NCBI RefSeq assembly: GCF_016107555.1
Contig: NZ_JABASU010000027.1
Coordinates: forward strand, 1 to 35,898
DNA from: Psychrobacter celer
Lineage (GTDB): Bacteria > Pseudomonadota > Gammaproteobacteria > Pseudomonadales > Moraxellaceae
DNA: 35,898 bases
Direction of reading: 5' to 3'
Shown piece by piece: positions 17,264 to 25,611 of the stretch. The translations under genes were made by a program, and so were the position numbers. The number at the start of each line of letters is the position of its first letter. The stretch's first letter is position 1. The notes below the pieces were generated by a model, which ran no database searches, was not told the origin of the DNA, and saw nothing but the letters and a program-made list of their open reading frames with translations.

Positions 17264-17294
17264 ATTATGAACCCTCTAGTGGCTTTAGAGTCAA
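17264..17294 (-). promoter_or_regulatory. MerR-type promoter and operator for the metal ATPase
   Basis: On the minus strand a -35 box TTGACT (17289-17294) and a -10 box CATAAT (17264-17269) are 19 bp apart, the over-long spacing typical of promoters activated by MerR-family proteins. The spacer holds the dyad ctaaagccactagag, similar to CadR/PbrR/ZntR operators. It lies in the divergent gap between the ATPase and its regulator, so the regulator may control both genes from here. Confidence 0.8.
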
Positions 17295-17380
17295 GGTTAT
17301 TTATCTACAGTTTCGTAATTTTAATTTCTCTAGCGCTAGTCTTTACAGCCACTTTAATTATTTAAATCATAGAGGTTGTT

Positions 17381-17791
17381 ATGACAATCAAAATTGGTGA
17401 GCTCGCTAAACGCACAGGTGCCACAGTAGAAACCATTCGCTATTACGAAAAGGAGCACTTATTACCCGAGCCTTTTCGTAGCGAAGGGAATTATCGTTTA
17501 TATAATGAAGAGCACATTGAGCGTCTACAATTTATCCTACATTGCCGTACGCTCGATATGGCTTTAGATGATGTGCGAATCTTACTTGAATACTGGGAGT
17601 CGCCTGACAAGGACTGCGGCGATGTGAATAACTTGCTAGATGAGCACATTCATGCTGTGGAAATACGAATGGAAGAACTGATGCACTTAAAGCATCACTT
17701 GACCGTTTTGCGCCAGAAATGTGCAAGTAGTGCACCAGCGTCATCATGTGGCATTTTAAACGCGCTTGTCGATAACTCCTGTCATGAGTAA
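17381..17791 (+). CDS. cadR: MerR-family metal-responsive regulator (CadR/PbrR type)
   Basis: A 136-residue MerR-family activator. The N-terminal winged helix (KIGELAKRTGATVETIRYYE, then RSEGNYRLYNEEHI) binds the operator; residues 75-113 form the dimer coiled coil. Cysteines at 79, 114, 123 and 134, and the C-terminal His/Cys pair (CHE), give a metal site like that of CadR and PbrR (Cys near 77, 112 and 119 in those). This fits Cd, Pb or Zn sensing. ATG 17381 follows tagaggttgtt. Divergent from the ATPase it is predicted to activate. Confidence 0.9.
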   Translation: MTIKIGELAKRTGATVETIRYYEKEHLLPEPFRSEGNYRLYNEEHIERLQFILHCRTLDMALDDVRILLEYWESPDKDCGDVNNLLDEHIHAVEIRMEELMHLKHHLTVLRQKCASSAPASSCGILNALVDNSCHE

Positions 17792-17860
17792 TGATATCAG
17801 TAGTGTTCATTTCTGACGGATCAAATCATGAAAGGTTAAATACGCCCTGATGTTAAGCAC

Positions 17861-17899
17861 AAAAAAACCCAGCAATGATATTAAGATCACTACTGGGTT
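17861..17899 (-). terminator. Terminator for the amidase gene
   Basis: Arms 17866-17879 and 17886-17899 pair with two mismatches around a 6-nt loop; on the minus strand the stem is followed by a run of seven T. It lies 40 bp past the stop codon of the amidase gene and also ends the convergent regulator gene region. Confidence 0.8.
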
Positions 17900-17938
17900 G
17901 GAGGAAATAACAACTATGTTGTGCTGACTTAGAAAGTC

Positions 17939-18661
17939 TTATTTATCATTCATAGCAAGGTGGATATTACGATCTGATGCGGATGCGTCATCCACGTATT
18001 TTGAATCGCGCCATGTCGTATAAGCATAGACACCACTGTATGGGCTGATGCTGTTCTGACGGAAATCAGAAATCCAATTTTCGCCATCAAATATTTGGAT
18101 ATGGCCATGCGGGCGCTTTGATGAGCGATCATAGACAATAACATCACCTACTTGGGTTGGCATATCATTACTGATTTTGCTAAAACCTGCTTTATCAAGC
18201 GTGCCACGAGTGGCGTACTGATAGGCTGAAGGATTGGGTGTAAATTCATAACCAGCTGATTGTAGTGCTTTACGTACGTAACGGGCACAATATCCAGAGC
18301 TGCCAGATAAAGCCACTTTTGAGGCGCGAGCAGCAGCGATAGCGGGGGCTGAATTGCTGTCAGGAACCTTATTGACTTGCTGCTGTTGTTTTTCAGCGTA
18401 TAAGCGGCTGTTTAATGATGAAAGCTGATTCTCTTTTTGCTTGGCCTGCGCACTTAGGTTGCTAATTGCTTGACTAATTTCATCATTATTAGAAACATAA
18501 GCACCACTTTTGGTGCTATAGATGTTTTTTGATGAACCGTAGTTTGATGCCACAGAAGTATTGGTGATGGTATTATTTGTTTGAGAGATTGTGATAGCAG
18601 CACCACTCGTTTGTGCTATGCCCATACCCAGTACTGACAAAATCAATAAAGCCTGTTTCAT
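17939..18661 (-). CDS. Secreted CHAP-type peptidoglycan amidase
   Basis: A 240-residue exported protein from the chosen start ATG 18661, where a proper signal peptide begins (MKQALLILSVLGMGIAQTSGA); an ATG 57 bp upstream would add a hydrophilic leader and spoil the signal. Residues 60-97 form a Gln-rich helical or coiled segment. The catalytic part (about 115-225) resembles CHAP/NlpC-P60-like cysteine amidases: SSGYCARYVRKALQSAGYEF with Cys125 as nucleophile, and RPHGHIQIFDGENWISDF with His187. The predicted act is cleavage of the peptide part of peptidoglycan. It may act in cell-wall turnover or against neighbours; no immunity gene is next to it. Confidence 0.75.
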   Translation of the reverse strand: MKQALLILSVLGMGIAQTSGAAITISQTNNTITNTSVASNYGSSKNIYSTKSGAYVSNNDEISQAISNLSAQAKQKENQLSSLNSRLYAEKQQQQVNKVPDSNSAPAIAAARASKVALSGSSGYCARYVRKALQSAGYEFTPNPSAYQYATRGTLDKAGFSKISNDMPTQVGDVIVYDRSSKRPHGHIQIFDGENWISDFRQNSISPYSGVYAYTTWRDSKYVDDASASDRNIHLAMNDK

Positions 18662-18718
18662 AAATCTAATACCTACGGTTAATTCAAAATCGTCTGTTAT
18701 CAACAACAGCGCAGTCAA

Positions 18719-19457
18719 TTAAATCTCAACAACACAAGTATATATACGTCATAGTGACTGATACTTCTGCTGCATATTATTCATATAAAAAATAATTATT
18801 GGCGATCACAGCTCATTGAAGTCTTACGAAGCTGTTACAAATCAAGCTGCTGACCAAAACACAAAGCCGACTTTAGCATAGGTTGTTTAGCCTGTCATTC
18901 CCCTTAAAAACCCCAAAAATACTTTTTTGATGTCGAAAAAATTGCTAATATCCCACATTTTACAATGTAAGTTTGTGTAACATGTACAGAATATAGCTGA
19001 CTAGATTGACCACAATTTCTACTGTTTTATAAGCAAAAAAACGTCTGAGGGTTAAATCTATAATTTAGATTTAACCCTCAGACGTTTTTCTATTGGATGA
19101 AGTAATTACCCTATATAGGGTCTAACTAATTATTAAGATAATATAATAATTTATAATATTAATATAGATGTTAATTCCCTACTGGCTTATGTAATATTAC
19201 GTAATTGTTTCGATACATCCTGTATATTCTTGTATTAACCCTTAATTATTTATCTATTTTAAGGGTTAATAACCGATAAATCCGCTTACATTGTCATCAA
19301 AAGTTACAAATTCAAAGTTATTTTTGCTTTTAAAGTCGCAATAGCTAATGATTTTTTTGATGAAGAATCATTTTATAAGCAATAGAACAGTCTTATACCT
19401 GCCTCATTTACTTTTAACGCTAACACTATAATCAAAGTATTCTTAACTGCTAACACA
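18719..19457. other. Long gene-free stretch
   Basis: No coding frame with a ribosome site is visible in 739 bp. It is AT-rich and holds one very strong hairpin (19037-19089) and smaller inverted repeats such as aacccttaa...ttaagggtt at 19237-19265. Confidence 0.6.
19037..19089. terminator. Perfect 24-bp inverted repeat with A/T flanks
   Basis: Arms 19037-19060 and 19066-19089 pair without mismatch around a 5-nt loop, flanked by an A-run and a T-run, so it would work as a terminator on both strands. The nearest gene on the minus strand ends 369 bp away (DUF411 lipoprotein, 19458) and no plus-strand gene lies before it, which makes its isolation odd. Confidence 0.75.
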
Positions 19458-20102
19458 CTATAATTGCTGCTCTACCGATTCAATATCAGCATAAACTTGG
19501 GTCGTCCCGTCTTTATTGAGCTGCATAACCTGATAGGGCATGAATTTATTTTGATACTCCATACCTGGGCTACCAACAGGCATGCCAGGTACGGCAAGAC
19601 CCATAGCTTGTACTGGCGGATTTTCTAAAAACTGCGCCATATATTTAGCGGGTACATGACCTTCAAAGACGTAACCATCAGTAGTGACTACAGTATGGCA
19701 AGAACGCATTTCATTTGGAACGCTGTAGCGCTCTTTAAATACGGCTAAGTCCGCAACATCTTGCGCGGTTGCACTTAGACCATTATCTTCTGCATGACTT
19801 ATCCATTCTTTACAGCAGCCGCAATTGGCATCTTTATAGACAGTGGCTGAGACGTTTTTTAGTAGGTCTGGTTTACTTACTGATGTCATCATAGGAGTAT
19901 TTATAACGTTTGGTTCAGCTGTCTTCGGAACAGTCACTACATCTTCAGTTGATGCCGATGTTGTGCTTGCATCAGATACGCCACTACTCGGTTGGCTACA
20001 AGCAAATAGTGATGAGGCGGCAAGTAATACTAACGTACTACGCAACCCCTTAGACAGATAACGATTGAATATAAGACTGGATTTTATTTTTAAGGGGGTC
20101 AT
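19458..20102 (-). CDS. DUF411 metal-binding lipoprotein
   Basis: A 214-residue lipoprotein: lipobox LFAC, lipidated Cys35, then a Ser/Thr-rich linker. The DUF411 domain runs from about residue 86 to 195, with the metal-binding YKDANCGCCKEW (Cys94, 96, 97), MRSCHTVVTTDGYVFEGHVP and GLAVPGMPVGSPGME. DUF411 proteins occur in copper and other metal resistance clusters; binding copper is likely but not proven. ATG 20102 follows gagagagcact. Divergent from lnt; it would itself need LspA and Lnt for maturation. Confidence 0.85.
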   Translation of the reverse strand: MTPLKIKSSLIFNRYLSKGLRSTLVLLAASSLFACSQPSSGVSDASTTSASTEDVVTVPKTAEPNVINTPMMTSVSKPDLLKNVSATVYKDANCGCCKEWISHAEDNGLSATAQDVADLAVFKERYSVPNEMRSCHTVVTTDGYVFEGHVPAKYMAQFLENPPVQAMGLAVPGMPVGSPGMEYQNKFMPYQVMQLNKDGTTQVYADIESVEQQL

Positions 20103-20341
20103 AGTGCTCTCTCATGTACTGTAGATATTGTGAGCTATAGAAGGTCAAGTAACACTTCATATCGTTTGGTAATGTAGCATAATAACCCATCAAACGGAGT
20201 ACGTAAATTTATCCATTGAGCAGTGCGGACTGGTATCATAAGCAGTTTTCATTTTGAAATGCTGCCTGTAGTATTAACAGGTCTATCCGAGTTTTGGATT
20301 TTGACTAAAAATTCAAAACTCATAATTTTGGATAATTTGCG

Positions 20342-21910
20342 ATGCGCCTGTCTACTATTAATCTACAAAAGCGTTTGAGTACTCACTCAAATCAATTACC
20401 GCTATGGTTTACGCTAGTAGCAGCATGGCTTGCAGGGGCTATTTTTTTATTTGCGCTAGCGCCTCATGGGTTCTGGCCGCTAGCAATAGTGTCACCAGCG
20501 ATTTTATATGCGCTGTTGGTACCAAATATGAGTGGTCGTCGCGCTTTTATTATCGGTGAAGCTTACGGTATGGGGCTATGGTGCGTCGGCGGCTTTTGGC
20601 TCTATACTGCCATCCATGATTATAGCGATACTCCAACGTGGCTCGCATTGATTATGATTGGATTGATGGGTCTCGGTATGGGACTGTTTCATGGATTTTT
20701 AGCACTAGTCTTTAACCGTATGGTAGGCAAACAACCCTTTTCATTTGCTGCTCTTTGGGTGCTACAAGAATGGTTAAAAACTTGGTTATTCACAGGCTTT
20801 CCGTGGCTATTTGTTGGTTATGCATTTACTGAAGAGTATTGGTTATCGTCCTTAGCACCCGTTGCTGGTGTTTTTGCCGTCTCTTTTGTTGCCATACTAT
20901 TGGCTGCAAGTTTAGTAGAGCTACTGCTTCGACGCAGTAGTTATGCCGTCGTTTCTGTACTGTTATTAGCCATTAGCACATCATTATGGCTGGTCAATCC
21001 GCAATGGACAAAACCTAAGGGCACACCTGATCTGTCAGTGTCATTGATTCAAGGTAATATTTCACAAGATATAAAGTGGCTGACGCAATATCAAGTAGAA
21101 ACGCTAAAGATTTATGCGAAGTTAACGCGCACTGAGTGGGGACGTGATGTGGTGGTGTGGCCTGAATCATCTATTCCGATGTTTCAGGATGAGGCTGCGG
21201 GCTTTATTAGTGAAATGATAGAAATGGCCAATGCGACCAATACGACATGGATAACTGGTATCCCTTATAAGGATAAAGCGGCATTCAATGCCAGTACGGA
21301 TAAGTATCCCCCATTTTACAATAGCGTGATTGCTCGAGGTGTAGAAGCGGAAGGCCTATACAAGAAGCAGCGTCTAGTGCCTTTTGGAGAGTATATTCCA
21401 TTTGAAGGCGTGCTCGATATTTTCCCAAGTTTGGCCGGTAGTCAGGATATTAAGAGCTATAGTCGTGGTAGTGATCAGCAGTCACCGCTAAAGGTGCGTG
21501 AACACAATATAGGGACGGCTATCTGTTATGAGGTAGCTTATCCAGATACCACGCGTAAAAATGCCATCGATACTGACTTTTTGTTGACCGTCTCTAACGA
21601 TGCCTGGTTTGGCACTTCAGCAGGACCATTGCAACATTTGCAAATGGTACAAATGCGCGCGCTTGAGAACGGGCGCTGGTTTATTCGAGCGACCAATACT
21701 GGTGTTACCGCTATCATTAACCATAAAGGTCGTATTGTAAAACGCGCACCGCAGTTTGAGCGTACTGTACTACGTGGTGAGATACAGGCACGGGTTGGTA
21801 ACACGCCCTTTATGCTTATGGGAAATTATCCTATCTTGATAATAATAACCCTGTTATTACTAATAAGCTATTTTGGCAAAGGTCTAACCACACTTAGAAG
21901 ACGAGGGTAA
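20342..21910 (+). CDS. lnt: Apolipoprotein N-acyltransferase
   Basis: A 522-residue inner-membrane enzyme that adds the third acyl chain to the N-terminal cysteine of lipoproteins, the last step of maturation. N-terminal part with six to seven membrane helices, then a periplasmic nitrilase-like domain. The catalytic triad is E275 (WPESSIPM), K342 (YKKQRLVPFGEYIP) and C395 (AICYEVAYPD). A final membrane helix lies at about 495-513. Full family length, so likely functional. No clear ribosome site precedes ATG 20342. In chromosomes lnt usually follows ybeX/corC; here it stands next to metal genes instead. Confidence 0.94.
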   Translation: MRLSTINLQKRLSTHSNQLPLWFTLVAAWLAGAIFLFALAPHGFWPLAIVSPAILYALLVPNMSGRRAFIIGEAYGMGLWCVGGFWLYTAIHDYSDTPTWLALIMIGLMGLGMGLFHGFLALVFNRMVGKQPFSFAALWVLQEWLKTWLFTGFPWLFVGYAFTEEYWLSSLAPVAGVFAVSFVAILLAASLVELLLRRSSYAVVSVLLLAISTSLWLVNPQWTKPKGTPDLSVSLIQGNISQDIKWLTQYQVETLKIYAKLTRTEWGRDVVVWPESSIPMFQDEAAGFISEMIEMANATNTTWITGIPYKDKAAFNASTDKYPPFYNSVIARGVEAEGLYKKQRLVPFGEYIPFEGVLDIFPSLAGSQDIKSYSRGSDQQSPLKVREHNIGTAICYEVAYPDTTRKNAIDTDFLLTVSNDAWFGTSAGPLQHLQMVQMRALENGRWFIRATNTGVTAIINHKGRIVKRAPQFERTVLRGEIQARVGNTPFMLMGNYPILIIITLLLLISYFGKGLTTLRRRG

Positions 21911-22096
21911 TAGTAAACTTAATCATAATAATTTAATCAGCGTAAGTTTTTTATTTTTTCTAGGTAACGTCCTAACGCACGTAAATATAAAAGTTTTAAA
22001 CTATTGATCACATAAGAACTGATTGAAAAAATTATGTTGACATAAGGCACGCGCCTCATACTTAAAAAGAGATAGCTATATACGGTCTATCATCTT

Positions 22097-23023
22097 TTAG
22101 TTGATACTTTCATTTAATGCACGCGATTTTTGATTGTCATCTGCCTTAGTACCAAATTCAATAGTTGCATGTTGTATATTCTGATGCGCCAAATCTTCCT
22201 TGATGTTTTCTTTCATAGTAATAGTCTCTTCAAACGTTATATCGGTCTTCGGTACAATATGAACTGTAAGAGCATTCTCAGTGGTACTCAAAGCCCAGAT
22301 ATGTAAATGATGAAAGTTTTGAATAAAATTATAGCTCTCTAAGATAGCAGTGATTTTACTGAGATCAACATTTTGAGGTACTCCGTCGATAGCAAGCTTG
22401 ATACTCTCTTTTAGTAGACCCCAAGTCGATAACAGTATAACGACTGAAATAATCAAGCTAACTAGAGGATCAACGATATTCCAACTTGTATAGTAAATAA
22501 TAATGCCCGAGATAACGACACCTACAGAGACCAATGCATCTACCATTAGATGCAAGAAAGCACCTTTGATATTAATATCGTCTTTTTGACCTTTGTAGAA
22601 TGCAAAAGCAGAAACAGTATTTATAAATACACCTATTAGAGCTGTAATAATAATAACTTTTCCTGCAACTTCCGGTATCGTATCAAATCGACCCAAGGCC
22701 TCATACGCAATACCTATAACGATTGTAACTAACAATATGGCGTTAATAAGAGACGCCATTATAGAAGCTTTTTTGTAGCCATAGGTATAAAGCGTAGTAG
22801 ATGCTTTCTGTGCTAATTTCATTCCAATTAACGAGATTATTAAACTGGCAACATCACTTAAGTTGTGGCTAGCGTCTGCGATTAAAGCTAATGAATTAGT
22901 TGAATAGCCCACTATAAACTCGATGAGCGTAAATGCAGAATTTAGACCAATCCCAATATAAAAAGCTTTATTCATATTTTTAGGGTCTGGAGCTTGATGA
23001 CTGTGGTTATCTGAATTACTCAT
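22097..23023 (-). CDS. czcD: Cation diffusion facilitator (CzcD/ZitB type)
   Basis: A 308-residue CDF metal/proton antiporter that exports Zn2+ and often Cd2+ or Co2+. Six membrane helices, with the transport site HxxxD pairs in helix 2 (H53 and D57 in ADASHNLSD) and helix 5 (H158 and D162 in HLMVDALVSVG). The His-rich loop between helices 4 and 5 that marks classical ZitB is short here (FYKGQKDD), and the N-terminus has only three His. The C-terminal cytoplasmic domain (about 210-295) has HHLHIWALSTTENALTVHI. ATG 23023 follows aagggtaaatt. It completes the metal-export set with the ATPase and DUF411 protein. Confidence 0.9.
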   Translation of the reverse strand: MSNSDNHSHQAPDPKNMNKAFYIGIGLNSAFTLIEFIVGYSTNSLALIADASHNLSDVASLIISLIGMKLAQKASTTLYTYGYKKASIMASLINAILLVTIVIGIAYEALGRFDTIPEVAGKVIIITALIGVFINTVSAFAFYKGQKDDINIKGAFLHLMVDALVSVGVVISGIIIYYTSWNIVDPLVSLIISVVILLSTWGLLKESIKLAIDGVPQNVDLSKITAILESYNFIQNFHHLHIWALSTTENALTVHIVPKTDITFEETITMKENIKEDLAHQNIQHATIEFGTKADDNQKSRALNESIN

Positions 23024-23069
23024 AATTTACCCTTGTTTAGGTTGCTGCATTTTATTAAAGGTAGAAAAT

Positions 23070-23409
23070 AAGTTTATTGCATATTTTCTATATTGCACAG
23101 TCAATATTGCTCTAATACCGTAGACCCACTTATTTTTATCAATAAACTGAGCCACAACTTGATTGTGTGTCCTATCTCTCCTTGGGCGAAAAAAGCGGAT
23201 TTTACTGTAATCTAACTGGCTTACGTAAGCTTCTTGTTCTCATGTTCAAGCTCTTTAGTATGTGTAGCTTAGTCTTGAGTGTTGGTTAGTATAGTTTCAT
23301 TAGTGTGCTTTTTATGACATGACCACATAAAGGTGTAATCGTTTAATGCTTCAATCAGCATACGAACGGCGCGTTCTTTAATCTCAGGAGTGTAGGTTTG
23401 TCTTTTCAT
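23070..23409 (-). pseudogene. IS3-family transposase remnant
   Basis: The minus strand starts with MKRQTYTPEIKERAVRMLIE at 23409, typical of an IS3 OrfA, but the frame has deletions and stops soon after. Pieces of the OrfA tail (KELEHENKKL, then AFFAQGEI) and of the OrfB start (VVAQFIDKNKWVYGIRAIL) follow in different frames. The element differs from the two IS3 types near the left edge. Confidence 0.75.
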
Positions 23410-23435
23410 TATCGTATTCTCTCAGAAAGATGATT

Positions 23436-23497
23436 TACCGCTTCTTAACAGCGCGTGTAAAACCTTGCATCTGACGACTAAGCCGGTCTTCATAGTA
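23436..23497 (-). pseudogene. Tail fragment of a serine recombinase
   Basis: On the minus strand this reads DYEDRLSRQMQGFTRAVKKR and a stop. The DYEDRxxRQMQGF segment matches the same part of the recombinase pseudogene at 7988-8030 (KDYEDRRNRQM). Only about 20 codons remain, joined directly to a plus-strand gene fragment at about 23497. Confidence 0.55.
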
Positions 23498-23623
23498 AAC
23501 TATCCCAGTATTGTCAGAAACTTAACGTCTTGTGAGGATGTACTAAGTGCTAACTTCAAAATGGTTGAAATACCTACGCTAAATGACGACAAAAAAAGCC
23601 TAAGCAATCTAATGAAAAAGTAG
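23498..23623 (+). pseudogene. C-terminal end of a lost gene
   Basis: A plus-strand frame reads NYPSIVRNLTSCEDVLS, then ANFKMVEIPTLNDDKKSL and SNLMKK before TAG 23621-23623. The composition is that of a real protein and a strong terminator follows 33 bp later. The upstream part is replaced by the recombinase tail, so this is a 3' remnant. Family not recognised. Confidence 0.45.
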
Positions 23624-23656
23624 ATAATAAAAACCCAATCTACATGACAAACAAAA

Positions 23657-23696
23657 AAATGCCTCTGGGAGTTGACTCCTAGAGGCATTTAGTTTT
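23657..23696 (+). terminator. Rho-independent terminator
   Basis: Arms aaatgcctctgggag and ctcctagaggcattt (23657-23671 and 23676-23690) pair with one mismatch, followed by agttttt. It belongs to the plus-strand gene fragment that ends at 23623. Confidence 0.8.
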
Positions 23697-24190
23697 TAAT
23701 GTAATTAACGGTTACAGTGTGCGTCAACACCCTGTAACGAACAAATAAGCACACAGACTGCGTTATTTGAACAGCATTAAATGCCCGTTTAGGGTCATTT
23801 TATCCAAAATCTGCTTTCATATCAACTCTATTTGCTATACATTTTAAAAACTGCTTGTTCGCTCGTTACATCCTCGTGCTGCTCTCTCTGTACCCGTTAC
23901 CCGTCAAATGGGTGGCAGGCCTCGGTGACGACTGCGTTTGACATAAGGGTGAGCTCCCTACAGGGGTTACTAGACAAAGGATCAGAGCAACGCAATGAGT
24001 GGTTACTTGTGCATATCGTAGCGGTATATTGGGCGAACGCCCTTGCTAGCGTATGACAGCACAGTAGCGGTTATGAGCGTGTCTAGGCGGTGCTATCAGC
24101 CGTAATCATAACAGCCGTAGCTTGATACAGTGATACGGTCTTGATGACGCGATGGGCGATGAAGTCGGCATGACTAATCACATCAAATCC

Positions 24191-24256
24191 AAGGAATGCA
24201 CTAAAGTGTTTGTGAGTATTTTTTTACTCATAAACGCTTTAGGGTGAGTGTTCCTT
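24191..24256. repeat. Long hairpin
   Basis: The inner arms 24201-24218 and 24225-24242 pair over 18 bp with two mismatches that would be G-U pairs in RNA; the outer aaggaa (24191-24196) and ttcctt (24251-24256) extend it past small bulges. The loop is T-rich. Confidence 0.65.
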
Positions 24257-24310
24257 GAAATCTGCTCAAGGCTCCAAAATCAGCATAAATTTACTTAGGC
24301 TAATTTAAGT

Positions 24311-24337
24311 AGTATATAGCCCACTAGGCTATATACT
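24311..24337. repeat. Perfect 11-bp inverted repeat
   Basis: Arms agtatatagcc (24311-24321) and ggctatatact (24327-24337) around the loop cacta. It lies 178 bp past the kfrA-like stop codon and may end that transcript or serve as a protein site. Confidence 0.7.
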
Positions 24338-24514
24338 ATAAGAGTCTAGAGAAAAATTTAGAATATTTATTATACAACTATCATTTATTCAGTGAGTCAA
24401 TATTGTCATGGCTGATTCATAAGTTTAGTGTGGATAGAATGAGATCTATGCCTTGGGTAAAGTCTCTCCTAAAATCATAACTGTTCTTTATCATGGAACC
24501 TTGAATACTTTTAT

Positions 24515-25483
24515 CTAATCAGCATCCAAAGCACTATCTTTGTTTTGAATAAGTATGAGATCATCTTGAGCTCTCTTGAGTTTATTTTGTAACGCAGTCA
24601 TTTGTTCCTGCTCTGATAGGTAGCTGGTTGATAGCTCACTATATTGCTTACCCAATACGCTATGCTCGGCTTCAAGCTTAGCCTGAGTTTGAGTCAGCTG
24701 ATTATTAAGTCCTGATAGCTTGTCACGTTCAGCGGTGACTGCCTTTAACTCTCCTTTGATCTCTGCGGTAGCCGTTTGTATATTATTGCGCTCAGTGGTG
24801 ACTGCCTTTAGCTCTGACTTAGTATTTTTAAGTTCAATCTTTAAACGTGCAATCTCTGCCTTATCACTATCAGCTGTGGCTTTAAGCGTGGCTACCTCAC
24901 CAAGACTGCTAGTCAGCTCTATAGATTGCTTATCTAATGCATTACTCACCTCTGCAAGCTGTGATTGAGCGGTCTTAGCCTTAGTGCGTTCAAGCTCTAA
25001 TTCATGCCTAGTATCTAATAGCGTCTGTTTGGTAGCGTCATGGTCAGCTGTGGCTTGCTGTGCGCTTTTAGTTGCTGTTTCCGCAGTGCCGGTCACCTCG
25101 TCCAGTTGCTGTAGTAAATCCGCTTGTTCCCCCTCCAAGGTCTTAACCGCTTCTTGCGCTTCGTCCATCTCTGCTTGTGCCTTGATCTTAACCACCTCTA
25201 AAGCTTCACGCTCTTTAGACAATCTATCATTAGCCATATCAATAGCCGTCTGCCACATATCAGCCCCAAGCGTGTGCAAGCGTTCTGTGATACCACTAGG
25301 TAAGTCTACTTGCTGTAGCTCTTGCTCTTCTTGCTGTTCTCGCTTCCAGCTTTGCATAGCATCACTGATAGTCGTGAATGAGCCACCGCCTAGCGCCTTA
25401 CGCACCTCTGCCAGTGTCGGCTTAACCCCTTGCTCTTGTAATTGGTCTGCTGCTGCATGAATATCTTGTATCGTGAGTGCCAT
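24515..25483 (-). CDS. kfrA: KfrA-like plasmid DNA-binding coiled-coil protein
   Basis: A 322-residue protein with the KfrA N-terminal DNA-binding domain (about residues 1-60: MALTIQDIHAAADQLQEQG, VRKALGGGSFTTISDAMQSW) and a very long alpha-helical coiled coil (about 70-310) rich in Ala, Glu, Lys and Gln with repeated LxxELK, KAVTxER and TxExxK blocks (AEIKGELKAVTAERDKL resembles LKNTKSELKAVTTERNNI just before it, an internal duplication). KfrA proteins are plasmid repressors of their own gene and help stable inheritance. A perfect 19-bp inverted repeat right upstream (25506-25556) is the expected operator. ATG 25483 follows taaggaatac. Confidence 0.85.
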   Translation of the reverse strand: MALTIQDIHAAADQLQEQGVKPTLAEVRKALGGGSFTTISDAMQSWKREQQEEQELQQVDLPSGITERLHTLGADMWQTAIDMANDRLSKEREALEVVKIKAQAEMDEAQEAVKTLEGEQADLLQQLDEVTGTAETATKSAQQATADHDATKQTLLDTRHELELERTKAKTAQSQLAEVSNALDKQSIELTSSLGEVATLKATADSDKAEIARLKIELKNTKSELKAVTTERNNIQTATAEIKGELKAVTAERDKLSGLNNQLTQTQAKLEAEHSVLGKQYSELSTSYLSEQEQMTALQNKLKRAQDDLILIQNKDSALDAD

Positions 25484-25505
25484 GATTTTGTATTCCTTAA
25501 TAGTA

Positions 25506-25556
25506 TATTGTAGTATGTTGTATATAATATACTACAATATACAACATACTACAATA
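25506..25556. promoter_or_regulatory. KfrA operator candidate, perfect 19-bp inverted repeat
   Basis: Arms 25506-25524 (tattgtagtatgttgtata) and 25538-25556 are exact reverse complements around a 13-bp centre that itself carries an actacaa half-site. It lies 23 bp upstream of the kfrA-like start codon, over the likely promoter, which fits autorepression. Confidence 0.8.
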
Positions 25557-25563
25557 TAGAATG

Positions 25564-25590
25564 TAAAAAAACCCCAAGTAATCTTGAGGT
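25564..25590 (-). terminator. Terminator after the BrnA-like gene
   Basis: On the minus strand acctcaag, loop atta, cttggggt, then seven T. The stem (25571-25578 with 25583-25590) has one mismatch. It lies 22 bp past the stop codon of the BrnA-like gene and separates it from kfrA. Confidence 0.85.
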
Positions 25591-25611
25591 CATGTGCTTG
25601 TTACTTAAGGC

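Larger units (their letters stand above)
23697..24514. other. Structured gene-free stretch
   Basis: No convincing gene is seen in about 820 bp. The part 23850-24170 is clearly richer in G+C than its surroundings and holds many short dyads (for example gggcgaacgccc near 24029 and tacccgtcaaatgggtg near 23896). Two strong hairpins follow at 24191-24256 and 24311-24337. Candidates are a structured RNA, an origin or a partition site; the sequence alone does not decide. Confidence 0.5.

Noticed and set aside
18661..18718. Earlier start for the amidase gene
   Set aside because: The extra 19 residues precede and would disrupt a standard signal peptide.
23832..24056. A 74-codon plus-strand frame in the structured region
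   Set aside because: No ribosome site, no protein-like composition, and it overlaps dense dyads; a noncoding role is more likely.
24720..25460. Plus-strand Ser/Cys-rich frames opposite the kfrA-like gene
   Set aside because: The odd composition follows from the complementary strand of a coiled-coil gene rich in Ala, Glu and Lys codons.
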